From Desulfobulbaceae bacterium (GTDB lineage: Bacteria > Desulfobacterota > Desulfobulbia > Desulfobulbales > Desulfobulbaceae): DNA of 13,562 nucleotides. Numbering within the stretch: position 1 is the stretch's first letter; every line of letters begins with the position of its first letter. The stretch spans positions 1 through 13,562 of the forward strand of contig DAOVTM010000055.1 of the NCBI GenBank assembly GCA_030633145.1. The letters are read 5' to 3'. The translations under genes were made by a program, and so were the position numbers. This document shows positions 1 to 7,692 of the stretch, in pieces. The notes under the pieces are model-generated. The model did no database searches and was not told where the DNA came from. It saw nothing but the letters and a program-made list of their open reading frames with translations.

Positions 1-15
1 CAAAAGGTTCTCTTT

Positions 16-277
16 TTACCGCATACTTGCACCATGTAGCGTGGTTTTCAGGAGTTTGTACTTGTCACAATAAAAGGTAGTCTTGCGCAGGGTTGTCGGA
101 TCAATCGGCGGATTGCTGACCAGTTCATTGCTGATTTTTTCGATTTCACCCCTGATCTATTCCTGTGTTTTTTTTAGGATTTAGCAATGACAATACGTCT
201 GTGGCAGTGGTTAAAAAACTTTCACGAATATCTTTTGTGACTTCAGTGAATTTGATTTCAGCGAATTCTGAGTTCAT
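16..277 (-). pseudogene. Small hypothetical gene, frameshifted (or requiring +1 frameshifting)
   Basis: I do not recognise the family. The first frame starts with ATG at 277-275 and encodes 43 residues, beginning MNSEFAEIKF, before a TGA at 148-146. A continuation with good coding character (EIEKISNELV at its start, ending in LHGASMR) lies in the +1 frame and stops with TAA at 18-16. Skipping one base of the GGGG run at 149-152 joins the two into an 86-residue protein. The downstream frame is closed by a TAG at 159-157, so the shift must fall between about 148 and 159. The start is well supported: AAGG at 285-288 sits 7 bases upstream and overlaps the stop codon of the methyltransferase, leaving a 9-base gap, so the gene looks translationally coupled as the last visible operon member. 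It may be a decayed accessory gene, a sequencing error in the G run, or a real recoding site. Confidence 0.5.
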
Positions 278-279
278 AT

Positions 280-288
280 TCCTGCCTT
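280..288 (-). promoter_or_regulatory. Ribosome binding site of the small gene, overlapping the methyltransferase stop
   Basis: On the minus strand the methyltransferase TAA (289-287) runs directly into a purine-rich AAGGCAGGA stretch. Its AAGG is 7 bases before the ATG at 277-275. This supports that start and suggests termination-reinitiation coupling. Confidence 0.6.
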
Positions 289-3200
289 ATTTAAAGAGGT
301 TTATCTGAACAGGCTGTCCCTTTTTAATTGCGGTTTTAATTTTCTTCCGGGTTGTTTTTTTCTTATCGTGTAAGCCATTGGCGACCTCTTCGGCATGGAG
401 ATCGTGGTTGAGTTTGAGCAGGCGTTTAAGGATTTCTTTTCTGCCAGCCGGGGAGATGGTGTAGCGGGTGCGGTCGTTTTCCGGCAGATAGTCCATGTCG
501 TAGAAGTTGTGGGCAAGGTCTATGCCTGTCCAGCCGTAGGCGGTAAGGACGGCGTTGTCCATTTGTTTGTGGAGTTGTCGCAGGTGAAGGATGTCTTCAT
601 AGGCTTGGGTGGCGGTTGGTTCGTCCTGTTTGCTGGCTTTTTCTACCATGGCTGTGGTGAGTTCCGGTGTGTGGAACAGGTTGTAGGTTTTGGTTAGACC
701 GAGCTGTAAGCAGTGCATGAGTTGGCGGCGGAATTCATGGTATTGATTGCCGATTTCAGATAGGCTGGCTTCTACTTCCGAGTCAATGCTTTGGGGGAAA
801 GGATATGTCTGGAAACAGTTTGATGGGGAATAGCGCAAACCTATGCCTATTGAAGAGCTGTACTTCCTGGCCCATTCATTGTGGAGAGTAGATTGGACAA
901 TGGAATAATTGGTATAATTATCCATGGCGTATACAAAAAGTGTATGAGTAAATACTCTGTCTGTAGCACTGGCCGAGAAATTGAGATATTTAGTATTACA
1001 GGCTACTATAAAACAAGTCTCAATATTTTTTATTGCATTATACAAGCCAGGACGGTTCTCTGCATAAATCCACCAATTCTCACGATTTGACTTTCGGTTA
1101 ACCTTGTCACGAACTGGCTTCACAAGCTCCAATACACGTTGGTATGGTTTTTCGTATTCCTGAGCTTTTTTCTCGCTCCAACCAAAAAAGTTGATAATAT
1201 GACGAGTTGGTTGTTGGTGAAAACTGTCGTTTGCATCCTTACCGTTAATCAGTGGAAAGATGACCTCCAAGTTTCTGGGGTCAGCCAGCAGCATTTCTTC
1301 GGTTTCCTGATCATCGAGCAGGAAACCGTCACCAAGATAATATGTCCCATTAAACAGCTTGGCCTTGTTTGCCTTTAGCCTATTTGGTGACCCAAGATCT
1401 ATAAAATTGTCAAAATAGCTACTTATGTAATTAACAACCTTGTTATCGAGGTATCGTTTTCTTTTCCAACCACCTTTGGTTATACAGAGCAATGATACAT
1501 AAAGGTTTGCGACCCCAGGCCAACGGACAGACTTGTGGACAAAGTTAAGAGTGCCTTTTTCCTTGAGGATAACATCTAATCCACCCTTACGACTACTACC
1601 CTCTGAGATAGAATTTGTTGTAATTAAAGAGAGAAAACATTGCTTTTTTATTATGTTGAAAATTCGTCTCAAGAAATATGTGACAAGATCATTTATTGCC
1701 GCCGGTTCGTAAGCGTATTGAACATATTCAGTGAAATTGGCTCCAAAAGTACTGCGTAACTTTCTGTCTCCCAAATACGGCGGATTCCCCAAAATACAAT
1801 CAAAGCCACCCCGCTCAAAAATCTCAGGAAACTCCAAAAACCAGTGAAAAAACCGTTTTTCAGCGCCCACTGCTATGGCCTTGGCAACATCCTGCCCCTG
1901 TAACGGTGTTCTTTCTTCAAGAAAATCCTTGTACGCACCATGGGTAATACAGAGCGGCTCGTTTTCCTCAATTTTGGGGATAAAAAACTGAGCCACCTGA
2001 ATATCTGCCAGATTCTTCAGCCGCCACCAATCCTTACCTGAAATAAGCCCCTCATACACTGTTTTGGCTTTTTCCACATCAGCAGGAGTTTCCTGATTAA
2101 TCTGATTAACCTCTCGGCACTGCCAAGCCAAATCAGTAAGGGGTTTATCCAACACCTCAAAATATTGGCTGTCAATCACCTCTTCTTTGATCTGCCTCTT
2201 GTTTTTATTACGCAACCGTTTGACAACCTCTTTATCATCACCAGCCAGTTTTTTGAACGCCTCGGGCGCAATACCATTTTCCAGTTCCTCCTTATGAGCC
2301 AAGCCAACAATGGCATCGCCACACTTGATATGATGATCCAGAAAAGAAAGCGGTTTACCGGGATCATGCGCCTCAAGCCAGAGGGCGACCTTGCACAGCT
2401 CTACGGCCAGAGGATTTTTATCCACCCCGTAAATACAGTGGCTGATTGCGTCCCTTACTCCCTGACGAAACGGCTCTGGTGGGGGCTGCTCTTCACCTGA
2501 ACGCAGCTTGGCTATCTCCCCTCCAATCCGCCGGGCTGCGTTGAGAAGAATATGGCCGGAACCGCAGGCCACATCGCAAACCGTTATTGAAAGAAGGGCT
2601 GCAACGGGATCACTCTTTTTCAATCTATCGGCAATGATATGATCCAGGGAGTGCTTGATCAAGGGTTGAACCAGTTCATCCGGGGTGTAATGGGAGCCGG
2701 AGGAAGAACGCCCGGAACCGGCTTGAAAGCCAAAGGTATATTTCCCATGCTCCAGATGCAGAACCGGGTCTTTTTCCAGCAGCCCTTCATAGACCGAGCC
2801 AAACTCCTCCACATTAAGGGAGCCGTAATTGACCCGCATTTGTTGCCTGGTGACCGGGTTTTCAAAGATATTGAGATTACGCAGACAGGTGAGCAGGGTT
2901 TTATTGTCCAGACTGCATCGGTTGAGAATATCTATGGCGTTATAGCCAAAAAGCTCTCCTGCCAGGGGCTTGAGATCAAGTTTTTCCCCTTTCACGCCCA
3001 GATCAAAAAGGGCAAAACAGTTTTTTAGATTAATCCATAAATCACTGAAACGGTGGTCGGCAAGATACGGTTTCTCTGAAATACGACGCAGGCTGGCTAC
3101 AGAATACCAGGAGTAGTAAAGCTCTCTTTTTTTCTTATCACAACCTTTTGGATACACAAGATCCCGCTCTTCAATAACCATGAGAAAGAGCAGACGATAA

Positions 3201-4054
3201 ATCAGTTTCAGGATATACTGGTACAGGTCATCAGCGTTGAGCTTGTTTTCTGTTATACGTTCACGGAGTTGCCCGTTGTCCGGGTGGGCAAGAAACCCTT
3301 CACCGAGCAGACAGATCGAGCTTTCAACCGCCCGGCTCAGACCATCTCTGATCCGGGAACCAGAATCCAGGGCATCCTGGTGGTACTGTTCAATAAGGCT
3401 GTCTGCGCCCAGCTCCATCTTCTGCGGCATCCGGCTGGCATGGAGCAGCCGGTACATGATGGCAAAGTCGGCAAAATGGGCATCATCCATCATGGAGGCA
3501 AGATCAAACTCGATAAAGGAGAGCTTGATAAGACGGCTGGAGTCCCGCAACAGGCGAAGATAGGTTCCGTTGGCTACAACGGCATAGAGATGTTCGGTAA
3601 GGTTCAGATATTCCTGAACCAGGCCATGGGGTGACATGCGCGGGCCGCCGGTTGTTCGTTTTTTATCCAGACTGTCCCGAAATCCCATGATATGCACAGG
3701 AAAGTTATCCAGGTTTTGTACCCGGTGACTGATGGCGTAGGTCTTGCCGTTGACGGTTTCCGCCCTGGCAATTCCCGCATCAAATCCAAGCATATCAAGG
3801 AGAGGAATGACCCAGAATTTTCTGGTTTCAGAGGTTCCGTAGTCGTCTTCCTTGAGTCGCTCTATACGTCTTTTATACACCCGCCACATATCCTGGGAAT
3901 CTGCCCAGGCTCTGGCAATCTCATCTTTGACTTTGGAGTTTGTTGACAAGCCAAAGTCTTTACTCGTCTGCCCGGACAGTTCTTCCTGACTGATTTTGTC
4001 GAGAATATCGGCTGAGAGGATAGAGCCTTCTATGCGAATGGTTGAGTATTTCAT
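287..4054 (-). CDS. Adenine-specific DNA methyltransferase, Eco57I/PglX-like (DISARM DrmMI-like)
   Basis: This 1255-residue protein is predicted to transfer a methyl group from S-adenosylmethionine to adenine N6 in DNA, marking host DNA as self. Visible motifs are SGSHYTPDELV (453-463), the SAM-binding DVACGSG (494-500), GVDKNPLAVELC (543-554) and the catalytic NPPY (757-760), the order typical of gamma-class enzymes. Residues about 765-1090 form the target-recognition region, ending in the usual LRYSPSNCFQTYPFPQ-like segment (1073-1088). The N-terminal 210 residues resemble the region seen in DISARM-like and type IIL-like methylases, but I see no PD-(D/E)xK nuclease motif, so the protein probably only modifies. 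The C terminus is a lysine-rich tail ending in QINLF (1250-1254), a beta-clamp-binding-like peptide. The start at 4054 lacks a clear Shine-Dalgarno. It diverges from the toxin-antitoxin operon across 163 bases, so it may have its own promoter. The exact system is inferred from its neighbours. Confidence 0.9.
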   Translation of the reverse strand: MKYSTIRIEGSILSADILDKISQEELSGQTSKDFGLSTNSKVKDEIARAWADSQDMWRVYKRRIERLKEDDYGTSETRKFWVIPLLDMLGFDAGIARAETVNGKTYAISHRVQNLDNFPVHIMGFRDSLDKKRTTGGPRMSPHGLVQEYLNLTEHLYAVVANGTYLRLLRDSSRLIKLSFIEFDLASMMDDAHFADFAIMYRLLHASRMPQKMELGADSLIEQYHQDALDSGSRIRDGLSRAVESSICLLGEGFLAHPDNGQLRERITENKLNADDLYQYILKLIYRLLFLMVIEERDLVYPKGCDKKKRELYYSWYSVASLRRISEKPYLADHRFSDLWINLKNCFALFDLGVKGEKLDLKPLAGELFGYNAIDILNRCSLDNKTLLTCLRNLNIFENPVTRQQMRVNYGSLNVEEFGSVYEGLLEKDPVLHLEHGKYTFGFQAGSGRSSSGSHYTPDELVQPLIKHSLDHIIADRLKKSDPVAALLSITVCDVACGSGHILLNAARRIGGEIAKLRSGEEQPPPEPFRQGVRDAISHCIYGVDKNPLAVELCKVALWLEAHDPGKPLSFLDHHIKCGDAIVGLAHKEELENGIAPEAFKKLAGDDKEVVKRLRNKNKRQIKEEVIDSQYFEVLDKPLTDLAWQCREVNQINQETPADVEKAKTVYEGLISGKDWWRLKNLADIQVAQFFIPKIEENEPLCITHGAYKDFLEERTPLQGQDVAKAIAVGAEKRFFHWFLEFPEIFERGGFDCILGNPPYLGDRKLRSTFGANFTEYVQYAYEPAAINDLVTYFLRRIFNIIKKQCFLSLITTNSISEGSSRKGGLDVILKEKGTLNFVHKSVRWPGVANLYVSLLCITKGGWKRKRYLDNKVVNYISSYFDNFIDLGSPNRLKANKAKLFNGTYYLGDGFLLDDQETEEMLLADPRNLEVIFPLINGKDANDSFHQQPTRHIINFFGWSEKKAQEYEKPYQRVLELVKPVRDKVNRKSNRENWWIYAENRPGLYNAIKNIETCFIVACNTKYLNFSASATDRVFTHTLFVYAMDNYTNYSIVQSTLHNEWARKYSSSIGIGLRYSPSNCFQTYPFPQSIDSEVEASLSEIGNQYHEFRRQLMHCLQLGLTKTYNLFHTPELTTAMVEKASKQDEPTATQAYEDILHLRQLHKQMDNAVLTAYGWTGIDLAHNFYDMDYLPENDRTRYTISPAGRKEILKRLLKLNHDLHAEEVANGLHDKKKTTRKKIKTAIKKGQPVQINLFK
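840..1780 (-). other. AT-rich target-recognition segment inside the methyltransferase gene
   Basis: Hand counts on 60-base lines give about 23-48% GC here (30% at 901-960, 28% at 1381-1440, 23% at 1621-1680), against 52-55% in flanking parts of the same gene (421-480, 2701-2760). The block begins just after the codons for NPPY and ends near the conserved Ser-Asn-Cys-Phe-x-Thr-Tyr-Pro segment, so it coincides with the predicted target-recognition domain (residues about 759-1072). This is what a swapped specificity domain would leave. Confidence 0.55.
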
Positions 4055-4103
4055 ATTAAAGAGAATCTATTGTCATTAGTCCAGTTTGCGAACAGTAAAA
4101 GGC

Positions 4104-4128
4104 AGATTGTTTTTTCTGAAAACAATCT
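4104..4128. repeat. Perfect 10-bp inverted repeat in the divergent intergenic region
   Basis: The arm AGATTGTTTT (4104-4113) and its exact reverse complement AAAACAATCT (4119-4128) flank a 5-base loop. No T-tract follows on either strand, so it does not look like an intrinsic terminator. It lies between the methyltransferase start (4054) and the candidate -35 box of the toxin-antitoxin operon (4134), where an operator for a dimeric repressor such as a ribbon-helix-helix antitoxin would be expected. Confidence 0.6.
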
Positions 4129-4133
4129 TATAT

Positions 4134-4163
4134 TTGACAGTATGCTTGACTCTATGGTTAGAT
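4134..4163 (+). promoter_or_regulatory. Candidate promoter for the RHH-VapC operon
   Basis: TTGACA at 4134-4139 is a perfect -35 match. The best nearby -10 is a weak TTAGAT at 4158-4163, with an 18-base spacer. A second -35-like TTGACT lies at 4146-4151. The following stretch up to 4200 is very AT-rich and contains a short inverted repeat, TTTAT/ATAAA, at 4180-4192 that might be an operator half-site pair. The -10 assignment is uncertain. Confidence 0.35.
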
Positions 4164-4217
4164 TTTAATAAATGTAATATTTATCAAATAAACAAAAAAT
4201 TCGGTAAAGTGACAGCT

Positions 4218-4466
4218 ATGATCAAAACACAAGTTTACCTGACAGAATACGAGCAACAACAACTCACAGCCATTGCATCACAAATTAACAGAAAACAGAG
4301 TGAATTGATTCGCGATGCCATTAACAACTTTATAGAACGATTCTCTGTAACTCCAAAAGACACAAAAATGATTCTGCAAAAAACCGCTGGAATGTGGAAG
4401 GATCGACAAGATATAGTCAGTGCTGAAACTCTCCGTCAAGATTGGGATCGAGAGTTCGAGAAATGA
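4218..4466 (+). CDS. Ribbon-helix-helix (CopG-like) antitoxin of a VapC pair
   Basis: This 82-residue protein has an N-terminal beta strand (IKTQVYLTEYEQQQL) followed by two helices with the SELIRDAINNFIE pattern, which is the ribbon-helix-helix DNA-binding fold (residues about 1-40). The C-terminal half, rich in Lys, Asp, Trp and Glu, would wrap the toxin. Antitoxins of this type neutralise the partner RNase and repress their own operon. I chose ATG 4218 because it places the beta strand at the N terminus. The frame is open 132 bases further upstream to 4086, but that stretch is intergenic in character and spans the candidate promoter. The stop TGA overlaps the toxin start as ATGA, a classic coupled toxin-antitoxin arrangement. 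It reads opposite to all the defence genes around it. Confidence 0.8.
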   Translation: MIKTQVYLTEYEQQQLTAIASQINRKQSELIRDAINNFIERFSVTPKDTKMILQKTAGMWKDRQDIVSAETLRQDWDREFEK

Positions 4467-4840
4467 AAATACTTGTGGATACAGATGTCCTGATTGATTA
4501 TTTCCGCGGACTTCCCCAGGCAATCAGTTTCATAAAAAATAATTACGAGAGAATTGTCCTCTCCACTATTACAGTGGCAGAACTCTACGCTGGAGTTCGT
4601 GAAGGAGAAGAACGAAAAAACCTTGATGAATTCATCCAACTCTTTGAGTCACTCCCCGTGGATTTGGACATTTCTCAGAAAGGAGGTCTTTTAAAGCGTG
4701 ATTATCGTGCTTCACACAATGTTGGCTTGTCAGATGCCATGATAGCAGCAACAGCAATTAAAAATGAATTAAAATTATATACCCTGAACATAAAACATTT
4801 CCCCATGCTTAAAGATGTAGAAGCGCCATACCAAAAATAA
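4463..4840 (+). CDS. vapC: VapC-type PIN-domain ribonuclease toxin
   Basis: This 125-residue protein has the length and motif order of VapC toxins, Mg-dependent endoribonucleases that typically cut tRNA or rRNA. Visible are the N-terminal ILVDTDVLIDYF with Asp6, TVAELYAG with Glu40, LSDAMIAATA with Asp91, and the final strand YTLNIKHF with Asn109, together the PIN acidic centre. ATG 4463 was preferred to an in-frame ATG at 4442 because it overlaps the antitoxin stop by 4 bases and puts the ILVDTD strand at the N terminus, as in the family. The gene ends 6 bases from the end of the convergent SNF2 helicase gene, with no visible terminator between them. Nothing in the sequence is missing, so the toxin is probably active. 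Its role in the island could be stabilisation by addiction or a back-up abortive response; neither can be read from sequence. Confidence 0.9.
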   Translation: MKILVDTDVLIDYFRGLPQAISFIKNNYERIVLSTITVAELYAGVREGEERKNLDEFIQLFESLPVDLDISQKGGLLKRDYRASHNVGLSDAMIAATAIKNELKLYTLNIKHFPMLKDVEAPYQK

Positions 4841-4846
4841 GAATAT

Positions 4847-7690
4847 TTACCCTCTCTCCGGCAATAAAACATACACGCCCATAAGATCCATGGGCAGCAC
4901 AGGTTCCACCACCTTGTATTTGCCGCCGCCAAGCAATTTCCTGAATCGTTCATGTGCTTCAAGCAGAATTTCTGCCCGTTTGAGCGCCACCTTATCGAGA
5001 ATACCTGAAGCGTGTAATTCTTCAATTTCCTCCAGTTCATTTTCCAGGAACCCTGGTCTGGCCTGGGGTGAAAGATCCGAGCTTGGCACAGCATGATGAA
5101 GAAGATGCCTGGTCTCTTCCCGGCTGAGCCAATTGCTTTCTTCTGCGCTGCCAGAGAAACCCCAAATCAACATCTCTTCTGCCACTAACTGGTTGCCGCC
5201 TTTTTTTGATTCAATGACATTGCGAACCCTGAAGAGCAGCAAGGTGGTTTTTCTGCTCACATCTGCACAACGAATAATGGCGGAGCGGGCGGGGCCATAG
5301 TCGTGCTTTTGGCTCAACGAATTGGCCATGAGAAACTGGCAGAGTTGTTCCACAAAGGGATGGTTTCTACCAAAATAACAATACCCTTCCGGCGTTGGTG
5401 AAACAAAACTAACCTTAATCGGGTTTTTATCAGGTAAAACGGATTTAAGCGCTCCTGGAATATTGTCGGTAAACAGGTTGTACCCCTGATTTTTATCCCT
5501 GGTTATCTGTACACCGATCAGGTTGAGCAATGCCTCGGTGACAAATTTCTCAACGGCCTGTGGAGTGCCGATGGCATCATCCGACTCCTGTAAATCCTGT
5601 TCTATTTCTTCTGCTTTAATGGCATTTTGAGCAAAAATGGTTCGAGATGCCTTTTCCCGCTGAGCCGCCTCTTCAATTGCTCTGGAAGCGGCAAGTTCTT
5701 TTTCCTTGACCATATCCAGTTCATCAAACAGGGCTAACTGCTTGGGCTGCACACCCGTACTCGTTACCAGTGGACTTTCCAGCACTGCCTGGAGAACAGA
5801 GTCCATGAGTGACTGTGAATCTTCTGGAAAGGGAATGGAAATACCGGTGGATTTTCTGATTTCCCTGACTTTTCTCAGAAGCACCTTGAGTACAACACCG
5901 TCAATGGGATTGTTGTTTCCATAAAGGAGAAAGGTTTTAACAGTGGGCGAGGTCTGGCCGAAACGATCTACCCTGCCCTCACGCTGTTCAAGACGGTTGG
6001 GATTCCAGGGCAGATCATAATGCAGGACTGCGCTAAAGAGATCCTGGAGATTAATTCCTTCACTGAGACAGTCGGTTGCGATCAGAACCCGTTGTTTGGA
6101 ATGCCCCATCTTTTCTATACGATCTTTACGGATTTCGTCTGGATCTTCGCTGGTGATAACCTGTATATCCAGCCCTTTTTTTCTTTGCAGCTCCTGTTGC
6201 AGGATTGCGCCAAGATATTTTGCTGTGGCAATAAAGCGACAGAAAATGACAGGGTTGTACCCTTGCTGCAGCCACTGTTGGACAATTTTCAGGGTTTGCT
6301 TTGCCTTATGGTCATGCTCAATGGTCTGTAAGTTCGTGAGTTGTTCAGCCAGCTGTGAGAGTCTTTTATTTTCAGTTGCTGTCCAGTCTGTTCGTTCCAG
6401 AATTGCTGAAGGGGTAAAATCTTTTGCTGAACTGAAATCCTCATCTAAAAGGGGATTGTTTTCATCCGCTTCTGCTTCGCCCTGTTCCGGCAGATTCTTT
6501 TTTATCCTGTTTTTCAACATCTCCAACCCTGCGGCTGGACTGGACATTACACCACGCAGCAGAGCCAGAGCTGACCAGTACCTGAGACGTTGAGTACCGG
6601 CATGGGCATGTTTCTTCTTGGTCAGGCCAAAGGAAAATTCGAGGATATCCTGGTAAAAATCACCATATTCCTTTGAGAGATCATATTGAAATTCACCCGC
6701 ATCCCGTTTGGGGAACGGGGTGTCTTCGTTCATCCATTTTTCAACATCTGCCCTGCGCCGCTGGACATAATATTTGGCCAGTTTTCTGCGGTCTTTCTGG
6801 TTTGCCGCAGTTAAATCAAGCTGCTGGAACTCTGGTTTAATGAGACCAAGCAGCGACTGAAACTGTTCCGCTTTGCCACTATGCGGGGTGGCTGTGAGAT
6901 ACAACATGTGCTGCCCCGGCCTGGCAGCAATATCACTGATAAGCTTATGACGCTGCTGGTGGCTCGATCCCATTGACTGAGCATTGGTGCAGGTATGCGC
7001 CTCATCGACAATGATGAATTCCGGACATTCCTGGATAAAAACCTGCCGTCTTATAGCTGACTTTATGTAATCAATGGAGATAATCTGGTATGGATAATAC
7101 TCATAGACACTGGTATCCCCATGGATCTCTCTATCCAGTCTGGCCTGGGTGTTTGAACGGATTATGACCGCCTCAATGCCGAATTTATCTTTTAATTCCG
7201 CCTGCCACTGTTCACAGAGATGGGGCAGAACAACAATGGCAAACCGTTTGATCTCTCTCCGCTCAAGCAGCTCTTTTAATACCAGTAAAGCCTCGATGGT
7301 TTTACCCACACCAACATCATCGGCAATGAGTAAACGCACTGGAGACGGCTGGCGCAGAGCCATAATCAAGGGAACCATTTGATAGGATCGGGGTCTGAAA
7401 GAGAGTTTGGCAAGGGATCGAAACGGACCGGCTCCACTGCGGAACGAAAGACGGCAAGCATTGTACAGAAGACGGGCAGAGGAAATATCACCGATGTCAT
7501 CGGCTGTGGGCAGGGGAAATGAGGTGGAGGTGATTTTATCCTCTTCAAAGGCCAGCGGGAGATAGATACCGGTGATTTCTTCTTCTGACCCGCCGAGCGG
7601 TTTCAGCAGGACAAGGTCATCCTCCGGGGAAGGAAGTACAACCCAGTCCCGGTTGCGGACTTGAACAAGTGAGCCTGCTTTGAAATCCAT
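4847..7690 (-). CDS. drmD: SNF2-family helicase, DISARM DrmD-like
   Basis: This 947-residue ATP-dependent DNA translocase is predicted to work with the neighbouring helicase-nuclease. The N terminus (1-100) carries the GSLVQVRNRDWVVLPS and GIYLPL segments and the SGAGPFRSL stretch I associate with DrmD-type proteins. The helicase core follows: Walker A DDVGVGKT (124-131), DEAH (229-232), TATPHSG (266-272), motif V ATDCLSEGINLQ (538-549) and motif VI QREGRVDRFGQ (569-579), a RapA/SNF2 arrangement. A helical, charged region follows (about 655-705), then a C-terminal domain of unknown role. QLALF at 651-655 matches the beta-clamp-binding consensus. The start is 2 bases after the upstream stop, with AAGGT 9 bases ahead, so the gene is tightly coupled to the large helicase. 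The assignment to SNF2 is firm; DrmD membership rests on remembered family resemblance plus context. Confidence 0.85.
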   Translation of the reverse strand: MDFKAGSLVQVRNRDWVVLPSPEDDLVLLKPLGGSEEEITGIYLPLAFEEDKITSTSFPLPTADDIGDISSARLLYNACRLSFRSGAGPFRSLAKLSFRPRSYQMVPLIMALRQPSPVRLLIADDVGVGKTIEALLVLKELLERREIKRFAIVVLPHLCEQWQAELKDKFGIEAVIIRSNTQARLDREIHGDTSVYEYYPYQIISIDYIKSAIRRQVFIQECPEFIIVDEAHTCTNAQSMGSSHQQRHKLISDIAARPGQHMLYLTATPHSGKAEQFQSLLGLIKPEFQQLDLTAANQKDRRKLAKYYVQRRRADVEKWMNEDTPFPKRDAGEFQYDLSKEYGDFYQDILEFSFGLTKKKHAHAGTQRLRYWSALALLRGVMSSPAAGLEMLKNRIKKNLPEQGEAEADENNPLLDEDFSSAKDFTPSAILERTDWTATENKRLSQLAEQLTNLQTIEHDHKAKQTLKIVQQWLQQGYNPVIFCRFIATAKYLGAILQQELQRKKGLDIQVITSEDPDEIRKDRIEKMGHSKQRVLIATDCLSEGINLQDLFSAVLHYDLPWNPNRLEQREGRVDRFGQTSPTVKTFLLYGNNNPIDGVVLKVLLRKVREIRKSTGISIPFPEDSQSLMDSVLQAVLESPLVTSTGVQPKQLALFDELDMVKEKELAASRAIEEAAQREKASRTIFAQNAIKAEEIEQDLQESDDAIGTPQAVEKFVTEALLNLIGVQITRDKNQGYNLFTDNIPGALKSVLPDKNPIKVSFVSPTPEGYCYFGRNHPFVEQLCQFLMANSLSQKHDYGPARSAIIRCADVSRKTTLLLFRVRNVIESKKGGNQLVAEEMLIWGFSGSAEESNWLSREETRHLLHHAVPSSDLSPQARPGFLENELEEIEELHASGILDKVALKRAEILLEAHERFRKLLGGGKYKVVEPVLPMDLMGVYVLLPERG

Positions 7691-7692
7691 CT

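Noticed and set aside
168..175. Run of eight A on the minus strand, giving an in-frame A-AAA-AAC heptamer that could cause -1 frameshifting in the small gene
   Set aside because: A -1 shift leads into a frame with poor coding character, and the plausible downstream frame is +1 and closed by a TAG at 159-157, so slippage at the A run cannot produce the full product.
287..1000. Type IIG restriction enzyme (nuclease and methylase in one chain)
   Set aside because: I could not find a PD-(D/E)xK motif in the N-terminal 210 residues or elsewhere in the methyltransferase, so a cutting activity is not supported.
287..4054. BREX assignment because the methyltransferase resembles PglX
   Set aside because: No PglZ phosphatase, BrxC-like ATPase or other BREX core gene is in the window; the partners are DISARM-type helicases.
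4104..4128. Intrinsic terminator at the perfect inverted repeat
   Set aside because: Neither strand has a T-tract after the stem and the stem is AT-rich, and no gene ends nearby on either strand, so an operator-like role fits better.
4086..4217. N-terminal extension of the antitoxin to the ATG at 4086
   Set aside because: The extension would overlap the inverted repeat and candidate promoter and puts 44 unrelated residues before the beta strand that should begin the RHH fold.
6096..6593. Longer open frames on the plus strand within the helicase and methyltransferase genes (for example 6096-6593, 2639-3028, 11579-11977)
   Set aside because: They lie wholly opposite well-supported genes, have low-complexity or unfamiliar products rich in Ser, Cys and Arg, and lack convincing ribosome sites.
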